A DNA stretch of 64,000 bases from the NCBI GenBank assembly GCA_963845695.1, contig CAWJTQ010000017.1, positions 1 to 64,000 on the forward strand, in the 5' to 3' direction. The position numbers and the translations under genes are program-made. This stretch comes from CAWJTV01 sp963845695 (lineage in GTDB: Bacteria > Planctomycetota > Planctomycetia > Isosphaerales > Isosphaeraceae). Under the pieces are notes generated by a model that had not been told where the DNA came from, ran no database searches, and saw only the letters and a list, made by a program, of their open reading frames with translations. Of this stretch, positions 57,002 to 64,000 are shown piece by piece. Position 1 is the first letter of the stretch. Every line of letters begins with the position of its first letter.

Positions 57002-59881
57002 TCACGGGACGTAAACAAACTCATTGGCATTATACAAAGCCCGGCAGAAGGCCGCCGTGCCGTGCGCGGCGATCAGCTTGACGGCCGCGTCGCGCTCGAT
57101 GCCCGTCGGCGCGCGGCCGAAGGCCAGGCGGAACCCGCGCTCGACCTGGCAATCCGCGTCGGTGCCTGCTTCGGCCTGGAGGCGTTCGGAGAAGAACTCG
57201 GCCTGGCGGATCACGAATCGACTATTCAAGAGGTTGAGCGCTTGGAGTGCTGTGGTCGAGACATTTCGCCTCGGGGCGACCAGTGCCGCGTCGGGACAGT
57301 CAAAGGCGCCGAAAGTGGGATCGGGCTGGCTCCGCGGCTTGAACTGGTAGACCATCCTGCGGAAGTCGTCCGGACCGAGATCGGCCCGGGGCTTGTACAC
57401 CGCAACATAATTGGTGTTCTTCTCCCAGATGTTGTAACCGGGCCCGCCCATGCGGGTGTTGAGCCGTCTGCTGGTCGCGAGAATCGCGTCGCGGATCGAC
57501 TCAGATTCCAGCCGTCGTGGACTCATGCGCCAGAGCAGTCGGTTATCCCGGTCCATGGTCTGGGCTTTCTCATCCAGCCGGCTCGACTGGCGATACGCTG
57601 AAGACATCACGATCAGCCGATGGATCGGTTTGAGTCGCCAGCCGCCTTCGATGTACGTGCTGGCCAGCCAGTCGAGCAGCTCGGGATGTGAAGGCGGAGT
57701 GCCGTTGAAGCCGAAGTCGCTGGGCGTGGCGACGATCCCCCGGCCGAAGTGGTACTGCCAGGCGCGGTTCACCATCACTCGGGCCGGTAGCGGGTTGGCC
57801 GGATCGCCGATCCAGCGGGCCAGTGACACCCGGCGCTCCGCCTCGGGGGCGGCGGGGTCCAGGACGAGACCGGGCCGGATACACGCGATCGACGAGGGCC
57901 TCACCTCCGGCCCCTTCTTCGTCGGATCGCCGCGGAGAAGCAAATGCGTCGGACCGGGCTGGCTGAACGTGCCGGCATAGATCGACATCGTCGTCCCCAG
58001 TTGAGCGAGCCGTTCGCGAAGCGAGGATTGACGCGCGAGTCGCTCCATGCGCTCGCGTGCCAGCTTGGGCGGGAGTCCGGAGCCATTGGCGAGCTCCAAC
58101 GACTTGGCATCCGCACTGCCATACGCCTGACGGTCGAGCGATGAACCAATGACCTGCCAGCAGCCGGGCTCAAGGGCCGCCTCCACGTAATACTGGGTCG
58201 CCAGCCGGTCGCTATAGGCACCTTCCCGGTCGCGGCCCCAGACCACGCGGTCGATGGTCGCCGGCTCGGGCCAGGTGATCGTGACCACCCCCCTGCCCGC
58301 CGACCGCGAGATCCAGCTCCGGCTGTTCCCGTGCCGGCCATCGTTGAGGTGGACGATCTTGTGGATCGGGCTGTCCGGGTACTCGGACGAGGCCGACGCC
58401 TTTCCCCCAGCCGAGTCGAGTGCGACATTCCGTGGTGGAGATCCACCGCGCTCCGCGGTCGAGTAGACCTCCAGCTCATCGATGCACGGCTCGGTGCCGT
58501 TGCTCGTCGCAAGGATCGTCATCCGGACCATTCGAGCCTGGATCGGCGCGAACCGTTCGACGTTGCGACGCGGGTTGACCATCGGACGGATCGGCGCATC
58601 GCTGCCGGGATGGGCCAACGGTTCGGAGCCATCGAGGCGCTGGTCGATGAGAGCCAGCTCATTGCTGATCGCGGCCGCCTCGATGCGTCGCGCCGCCGTG
58701 TCCGGCGCCGAGACCGTCCGCGCGGCGTGGTTGACCCCCGCGAAGATGGCCTGGAGGCCGTAATAGTCGGCCTGGCGGATCGGATCGAACTTGTGGTCGT
58801 GACACCGTGCACACTGGATCGTCAGGCCGAGGAATGTGGTACCGGTCGCCGTGATCATGTCGTCGAGGTCGTCGGCGCGCTGCTGGAGCATCCCTTCGAC
58901 AGTCTGATTGCCGACAATGTCGTGCGTGCCGCCGACGAGGAACCCGGTCGCCGTCGCGGTCAGCCAGTCTGCCGAGCGGCCTCCCGAGGCCAGCGTGTCG
59001 CCGGCGAGCTGTTCGAGGACGAATTGCGGAAAAGGTGTGTCGCGGTTGAACGCGCGGATCACGTAATCGCGATAGGGCCACGCCGAGAACCTCGGCAGAT
59101 TGGTTTCATAGCCCTCACTCTCACCGAACCGGACGACGTCGAGCCAGTGGCGACCCCACCGCTCGCCATAATGGGGCGAGGCCAGCAGGCGATCGACAAG
59201 CGCCTCGTAGGCCGTCGAGTCCGGGTCGGCAACGAATGCCTCGACCTCGTCCGGCGTGGGGGGCAAGCCGGTCAGGTCGAAGGTGACCCGGCGGATGAGC
59301 GCGGCGGGATCGGCCTCCGGAGCCGGTGCGAGCCCCGCGGCCCTGAGACCCTTGAGGACGAACGCGTCAATGGGAGTGCGGACCCAGGCCGAACCATTTC
59401 CCTGCCCGGCGGGAGGTGCGACTCGGCGGACCGGTTGGAGCGACCACCAATCGGCCCCCGCGGCGCGGGGTCAGTGGCTCGCTGGGATACGAGGCGCCGG
59501 ACTCGATCCACGCCCGCACCACCGCGACCTGCTCCTTCGACAACGGTCCGTTGGGCGGCATCTCCCCCTCGGCGACCTTGTCGATCAGCAGGCTATCCTC
59601 CGGCTGGCCGGGCACGATGGCCGCTCCAGTCTCCCCACCGGTCAGTGCCGAGGCCCGCCGGGTCAGGTCGAGCCCCCCTTTTTCTTCGCCGGCCCGTGGC
59701 AGGCCACGCACTTGCCGATCAGGATCGAACTGGCATCCTGGGCGAACCGGTCGAGATTCCCTCTGGATGGTCCCGGAGGACCGGACGTTTTGGGAGCCGT
59801 CCGCTCATCCACTACCCCTGTCTGCGCCGCTACGACCGGCACGACACTCAAGATCATCATAGCCGTCAGAATCGCTCTCAT
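57002..59881 (-). CDS. Planctomycete PSCyt1-PSCyt2(DUF1549)-PSD1(DUF1553) protein (frameshifted N-terminal part)
   Basis: About 960 codons. Signal peptide: MRAILTAMMILSVVPVVAAQ (ATG 59881). PSCyt1 has a CVACHG haem-type motif, then QPEDSLLIDKVAEGEMPPNG. PSCyt2 has RVTFDLTGLPPTPDEVEAFV, LASPHYGERWGRHWLDVVRF and a second CxxCH in LTIQCARCHDHKFDPIRQAD. A discoidin-like insert (CIDELEVYSTAERGG; GNSRSWISRSAGRGVVTITW) leads to PSD1 with RRVSLARWIGDPANPLPARV, MVNRAWQYHFGRGIVATPSD, SAYRQSS and ALQALNLLNSRFVI. Frame changes near 59680 and 59380 split the N-terminal third. These exported proteins usually pair with a DUF1501 protein, here about 5.7 kb away and not adjacent. Role unknown, presumed periplasmic. 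Confidence 0.88.
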
Positions 59882-60116
59882 TGTCCGAATTCTCCACCTG
59901 TGCCGGCTCATTTCGAGGACGGATCGCTGCTTGCCATCATAACCGGAGCGCTGCAAAACTCCTCATGACCGAGTTAAACTGTTCTCGGAGAAAATGCAAG
60001 CATCGGCGATGGAAGGGTCCGTATCGGAAGTCGCTCGTTCGAGGAATCTATGGTATCACGAGGGTGTAAGCTTGGCGGGCCAAGCCGCTGAGCCATCCTG
60101 TTGGAGTGCGGTGACC

Positions 60117-60468
60117 ATGAGCTACAACGTCGCGGTGGTCCTCCCGCCGGTCCCCGCGGAAGCCGACTCGGCGTGGGTGGCTCTTGACGGGTTCATCAAG
60201 GAGCAGGGGCCGAGGCCGGCCGTATTCCAGGAGCTTCACGACCGCCTGACCGCCAGGTATCCGTGTATGTGCTCCGTGCCCGATGATCGGATCGATGAAA
60301 TCGTCTGGAGCGACGGACCACTCATTAACGACTTCCTGCACCGCGCGGCGGTCCTGGGTATGTCGTATTCTCGGGTTGATGAAGTTCTGCCTTTCCTGTT
60401 GGAAACAGCGAACGACCTTGGCCTCGTCGTGTTCGACTGGGCTACCGGGACGATCTACCCGGCCGTAA
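60117..60468 (+). CDS. Small hypothetical cytosolic protein (C-terminal frameshift)
   Basis: About 117 residues from ATG 60117 (GGAG upstream). Sequence such as FQELHDRLTARYPCMCSVPD, GPLINDFLHRAAVLGMSYSR and VLPFLLETANDLGLVVFDWA is well patterned, acidic and free of membrane segments. The open frame runs on to 60764, across the end of the opposite gene, but one extra C in 'tacccgg' explains this. Without it the protein ends IYRP-stop at 60468, a natural C-terminus. It resembles small polymorphic-toxin-immunity-like or DUF proteins, but I cannot assign it. Confidence 0.5.
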
Positions 60469-60567
60469 CAAGGCGCAGTAGCGAACGAAGACCGCCGCGA
60501 CCCTGTGCAGCACGATCATCGCTCGTACTCGGCGGGTCGAGACGCGAACACCGAGACTCCTGTAGGT

Positions 60568-61689
60568 TCATCCGGGTGGAGTCTGGGTCGAGAGCAGATA
60601 GACAGCGAACGAGGCCAACCAGTGCTCGCCTTCGTAGTTGCCGCTGGCCACGTGCGCGAGCGCCGATTCGGCGTGCCGGGTTGCCGATACAGTCAATGCC
60701 GTCCGAACCGGGTCTCCCACCGGGAAGACCGCCGCGATGCTCCTCATGGCCCAGGCACGGCTGAGATTGAGCCCATCGAGATGGACCAGTTGCGGGTCGG
60801 ACCTGTCCGTCACGGTGGCAGGCATGAAGAGTGCTTTCGGTTCGCCCCGATCCGCCCCGGGTAAGAACCGGCCGAACCACGTCCGGAACTCGGCCGGTGT
60901 CAGGACGCGCCGCATCAGGTCCGCCTCCGTCAAGCTCGGCGAGAAGAAATCCGCCCCGCCGGGCTCCCATCCGGCTGGTACATCGACGTCCGCGCCGAAA
61001 TAGGCGCGAGCCCGTTCTTCGACCAGGGCTCTCAGCCGCGTGTCGCCCACGGCACGAGCGTAGTCGTAGGCGAACGAGAGCCCGAACGCCGTGTTCGGGT
61101 GGACGCCGGTCCGGATCGGGTACGTCTGCTTCGGAAAGAACTCCCGATATCGCGTGACCACGACACTGGCCAGCGGCTTGATGTTCACCGCCCAGAGCTT
61201 CGCGTCAGGATCGTCCCAGTCGTTCAGCTCCTCGACCAGTTTGAGGAGCCACGCCCATCCGTATGTCCGCTCGAACGACTTACTCTCCGGGCGACCGAAG
61301 TAATCGGCCTCGGCTTTCAGGTTTTCGGCGGTCAGGTGTTCTCCCAGTACGGCCCGGATCTCCTTCGCCTCCGGCAGGTCGGGGAACCGGCGGAGCAACC
61401 GGACGAGCATCCAGTGGCCGTGCACCGAGGAGTGCCAGTCGTAACAGCCGAAGAACGCCGGGTGGAGGGCCTTGGGACCTTTGACATCGGACGGTGCGCC
61501 GACAACGTGCTCGGGCTTGTTCGGGTACTCCTTGTTTAACCCCTTGAGCGCGAGGCGAGCAAACGCCGACGCCCGCTCCCTCGTCAGGACCGTTGACAGA
61601 TCAGAGGCATGCGCTGAGTAGGACATGATGAAGGGGACGAGAACGGTGGCGTAGGTCGTAACGTTCAGGAAACCGGGAGCTTTTCGCAT
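60568..61689 (-). CDS. DUF2891 family exported protein
   Basis: Intact, 373 residues with an N-terminal signal-like segment (VTTYATVLVPFIMSYSAHAS). Family features: FARLALKGLNKEYPNKPEHV, PAFFGCYDWHSSVHGHWMLV, FERTYGWAWLLKLVEELNDW, PIRTGVHPNTAFGLSFAYDY, EPGGADFFSPSLTEADLMRR and HLDGLNLSRAWAMRSIAAVF. The pattern of His, Asp, Trp and Glu on alternating helices suggests an (alpha/alpha)6 barrel, as in glycosidases or epimerases. The C-terminus (GEHWLASFAVYLLS) is complete. Function undetermined; probably periplasmic. Confidence 0.88.
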   Translation of the reverse strand: MRKAPGFLNVTTYATVLVPFIMSYSAHASDLSTVLTRERASAFARLALKGLNKEYPNKPEHVVGAPSDVKGPKALHPAFFGCYDWHSSVHGHWMLVRLLRRFPDLPEAKEIRAVLGEHLTAENLKAEADYFGRPESKSFERTYGWAWLLKLVEELNDWDDPDAKLWAVNIKPLASVVVTRYREFFPKQTYPIRTGVHPNTAFGLSFAYDYARAVGDTRLRALVEERARAYFGADVDVPAGWEPGGADFFSPSLTEADLMRRVLTPAEFRTWFGRFLPGADRGEPKALFMPATVTDRSDPQLVHLDGLNLSRAWAMRSIAAVFPVGDPVRTALTVSATRHAESALAHVASGNYEGEHWLASFAVYLLSTQTPPG

Positions 61690-61911
61690 CGGTGGACCCT
61701 CTGCTGGCGATGACCAATGGAGGACGTATCCCTGCGACCAGAATGTCCCAGTGTACCATCAGCCTGCTCTCGACCGAACAACCTGCGAACCACATTCATA
61801 TAAAGCATCAATATGTGTAATAGAACTGTCGAGACCCTGCTGGTTCAGTCCCTTGTCGCACGGATGAGCGGAGACCGGTCACTCGACGATGGGGAAACCG
61901 ACGACGAGCGT

Positions 61912-63660
61912 TCATGGAGTATGCAAACTGGACCGGGCCGGGAGGGCGGGTCCCGTATGAGGCGTGGACCCCGGGGCGGGTCCCGGCATCGCTGCGGACG
62001 ACTTGTCCGTAATCCGGCTCGCCGAGGCGCGGCAGACGGCCTCGTAGAGGACGTCGGCGATGACGGGTTTGACAAGGTGGGCGAAGAAGCCGACCGAGTG
62101 GCTCTGGTGCTGGTCGTCTTCCGAACTGTGACCGCTTAATGCGATTCCGGGAACACCTTGGGCGTGCAGTTCACGCATCAGCTGTAGGCCGGAGCCGTCC
62201 GGGAGTTCGATGTCGCTGATGAGCAGGTCGAAGTCGGCCTGCGCCAGAGCCTGCCGGCCCGCCGCGATGCTCGAGGCCGGATGGACTTCGCAGCCGTGAC
62301 GCCGGAGGGTCCGCTCGAGGTATCGGAGCGTGTCGGCATTATCTTCGATCAGGAGAATCCGCAGGCTCGCGATGAGGGGACGGGGGGGGTTCTTCGCCGG
62401 TTCGATCCGTTGCGATGACCATTCGGGCGCCGGCGCGGTCAGCAGTTCCACGCGGAAGGTCGCACCCTGTCCCGGGCCTGGGCTCGAGGCCGAAAGCCGG
62501 CCTCCGTGCGCCTGGGCCACCTCGAGACCGATCGCCAGTCCCAAGCCCAGTCCGCTTCCCCGTCTCGGGAGCGTTTCGCCCCCTTGTTCGAACGGGTCGA
62601 AGATCCTGTCGAGCCACTCCGGCGCAATGCCGATCCCGGTGTCCTCAAACTCGACCACCAGGAGGCGCGCTCCCAACGACGATCCCGCCGAGTCGTCGTG
62701 CAAGGGCCCACGACCGGAAGCCGCGGGAGCGGTCCCGGTCTCCCTGTTGTACGATCGAATCGTGAGCGTGGTGCCGGGCGGAGCAAACCTGGCCGCGTTG
62801 CGGAACAGGTTCCAGAAGAGTTGCATCAGTCGCGCGGAGTCACCGTGAACGTGGTACTCCCCGGCCGCGAACTCCTCGAGGACGTTCAGACCCGCTTCGA
62901 AGATCGGAGCGAAACAGATATCCCGGGCTCGGCGAATGACCTCGTGGATATCGACGCTTTCGAGTTTCAGGTGCATCAGACCACGCTCGATCTGTGAGAT
63001 GTCGAACAGGTCGTCCAGGAGCTGGGCCTCGAGCTCGATGTTGCGCCGGATCATCTCCAGGTCTTCGCGGATACCGGTTGCGATGTCCTTCTGTTCGAGT
63101 AGCGCGCCGACCGACAAAAGGACTGGGGTCAGCGGCGTACGCAGCTCGTGGCTCAGAGTGGCGAGAAAGCGGTCCTTGGCCCGATTGGACTGATGCGCCG
63201 CGGTGGCCTCCGTCGTGCTCCGCTCGATCGCGGTGGTCAGCTCTCGTTCCCGTTTCAGCAGCCGTGCATTACAGGTGCGATAAAAGATGGCCATCGCCAC
63301 GACCGCCGCCATGGCCAACAGGTACAGACACTCCTGCGCCGTGGCCTTATTGAAGACACTGCCGAGCGACATGGGAACGAATTCGATCTGGCTCAACGGG
63401 AGGCTGGCCTCGGCCCGCCGGGTCCGGATCCGGATCGGCCTGGCTTTCACACTGTTGGTCTCGCCGCTGGCAAGAATCGTCCCGCCGAATACGACTAGCA
63501 ACAACACCGCGACCGCGAGGAAGGGCGAGCCGCAACACGTCCTCTGACTTGAGAGTCGCCCGCGAGTGGCGACCTCCATCGGTGCGAACGATCGGTTGTT
63601 GTACATGTTCTTGACGACTTTCGCAGTCGCATCCTGGCCGGAGGCGTCAACGCCTCCCAT
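61912..63660 (-). CDS. Hybrid sensor histidine kinase / response regulator
   Basis: Intact, 582 residues. Two membrane segments (PFLAVAVLLLVVFGGTILAS; CLYLLAMAAVVAMAIFY) bracket a short extracytoplasmic loop of about 70 residues. A HisKA domain follows with FLATLSHELRTPLTPVLLSV (the phospho-acceptor His is in SHELRTP), then an HATPase with LMQLFWNLFRNAARFAPPGT, VEFEDTGIGIAPEWLDRIFD and GSGLGLGLAIGLEVAQAHGG. The C-terminal receiver has ILLIEDNADTLRYLERTLRR, the phospho-accepting Asp in FDLLISDIELPDGSGLQLMR and Lys in FFAHLVKPVIADVL. The sensing loop is small, so the ligand is unknown; no partner regulator gene adjoins. ATG 63660 has GGAG upstream; 63606 is possible. Confidence 0.92.
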   Translation of the reverse strand: MGGVDASGQDATAKVVKNMYNNRSFAPMEVATRGRLSSQRTCCGSPFLAVAVLLLVVFGGTILASGETNSVKARPIRIRTRRAEASLPLSQIEFVPMSLGSVFNKATAQECLYLLAMAAVVAMAIFYRTCNARLLKRERELTTAIERSTTEATAAHQSNRAKDRFLATLSHELRTPLTPVLLSVGALLEQKDIATGIREDLEMIRRNIELEAQLLDDLFDISQIERGLMHLKLESVDIHEVIRRARDICFAPIFEAGLNVLEEFAAGEYHVHGDSARLMQLFWNLFRNAARFAPPGTTLTIRSYNRETGTAPAASGRGPLHDDSAGSSLGARLLVVEFEDTGIGIAPEWLDRIFDPFEQGGETLPRRGSGLGLGLAIGLEVAQAHGGRLSASSPGPGQGATFRVELLTAPAPEWSSQRIEPAKNPPRPLIASLRILLIEDNADTLRYLERTLRRHGCEVHPASSIAAGRQALAQADFDLLISDIELPDGSGLQLMRELHAQGVPGIALSGHSSEDDQHQSHSVGFFAHLVKPVIADVLYEAVCRASASRITDKSSAAMPGPAPGSTPHTGPALPARSSLHTP

Positions 63661-63841
63661 CCATGTCTCCGCCGAGTTTCCTCTTCTCGATTATGGTCGC
63701 GGTTGCCAACGTTGGGAAGGAGGTACCGACTCGGATCCCGTGATGACGCGATGGTTTGCGTACTTCCATCGCGTCCGATCACCCAGGGAAGTTGCACGGA
63801 GCGAGAGACCGGGTCGCGTAATCATCCGGTCCGTTCGCCAT

Positions 63842-64000
63842 TCAACGGCGATAGTACGGATATCCGCGAATACGACCGCCGCCGTAGTAATAGCCTCGGC
63901 GCATCAAGACGGGCCCCGGCACCAAGACCGGCCGAGGAACCACGACCGGCCGCGGCACGATGACCGGACTTGCAACGTAGGGATAGGCCCCATAGTAGCC
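63842..64000 (-). CDS. Pro/Val/Tyr-rich protein, C-terminal part only
   Basis: The minus-strand frame ending at TGA 63842 reads, from the window edge, GYYGAYPYVASPVIVPRPVV, VPRPVLVPGPVLMRRGYYYG and GGRIRGYPYYRR-stop. Tandem V-P-R-P-V units and Tyr/Gly-rich ends are typical of exported planctomycete structural or coat-like proteins. The N-terminus lies beyond base 64000, so no more can be said. The 180 bases between this gene and the histidine kinase start show nothing else. Confidence 0.6.
   Translation of the reverse strand, partial: GYYGAYPYVASPVIVPRPVVVPRPVLVPGPVLMRRGYYYGGGRIRGYPYYRR

Noticed and set aside
58331..59968. A 545-codon plus-strand frame
   Set aside because: Antisense to the DUF1549/DUF1553 protein, which is well supported.

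Overview
The window looks like chromosomal DNA of a high-GC planctomycete, most likely of the Isosphaeraceae type. This is inferred from family content: a DUF1501 Tat-exported protein, a PSCyt/DUF1549/DUF1553 cytochrome-like protein, Ser/Thr kinases carrying TPR or WD40 repeats, a giant FG-GAP protein with the planctomycete 'EDRTLLS' N-terminus, a lysine/alanine-rich HU-like protein, a PEP-CTERM protein and a planctomycete-type peptidase fusion. No rRNA, tRNA or CRISPR array was found. Many genes are broken by single-base indels. Nearly every gene from 1 to about 23.6 kb is affected (apt at 13.4 kb is intact), and single cases occur later. I annotate each such gene as one locus and note the break. 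Sequencing or assembly error is the simplest explanation for the indels; a few in-frame stop codons at apparently conserved positions may be real decay.

Layout. 0-7.8 kb: 3'-truncated giant exported FG-GAP/beta-helix protein (minus). 8.2-11.8 kb: zinc-finger/kinase/TPR protein. 12-15.5 kb: aminotransferase, apt and an exported parvulin-type isomerase. 15.7-18.7 kb: gamma-glutamyltranspeptidase, a small orphan protein and the HU-like protein. 18.7-23.6 kb (minus): exported isoaspartyl methyltransferase, glycoside-hydrolase-like protein and a nucleotide-sugar epimerase; the last two overlap by ATGA. 24-29.6 kb: Cys-rich exported protein, GT21 glycosyltransferase, hicA-like remnant and a polar amino acid ABC transporter with fused binding protein and permease. 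29.7-33.4 kb (minus): folC, DUF423, an AAA ATPase and a TOPRIM-like protein in one tight cluster. 33.5-41 kb: response regulator, hldE, PEP-CTERM protein, a primase/truncated-ATPase remnant, a zinc protein with two internal stops and a nucleotidyltransferase-HD fusion. 41.4-49.7 kb: WD40 kinase with a changed DFG motif, tilS, methyltransferase, SMP-30 lactonase and a membrane protein. 49.8-64 kb: DUF1501, lipoprotein, reverse transcriptase with a structured leader, S9 peptidase, membrane protein, aspartyl protease, PSD1 protein, DUF2891, hybrid histidine kinase and a partial Pro/Val-rich protein.

The two most interesting loci are (1) the reverse transcriptase at 52-53.4 kb. It is preceded by a promoter-like sequence and a roughly 115-nt structured leader closed by a 12-bp inverted repeat, which is the layout of a retron. 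(2) The AAA ATPase plus TOPRIM-like pair at 29.7-31.6 kb, part of which is much lower in GC than its surroundings, which is the layout of a two-gene OLD-type defence module. Neither assignment is proven by the sequence alone.
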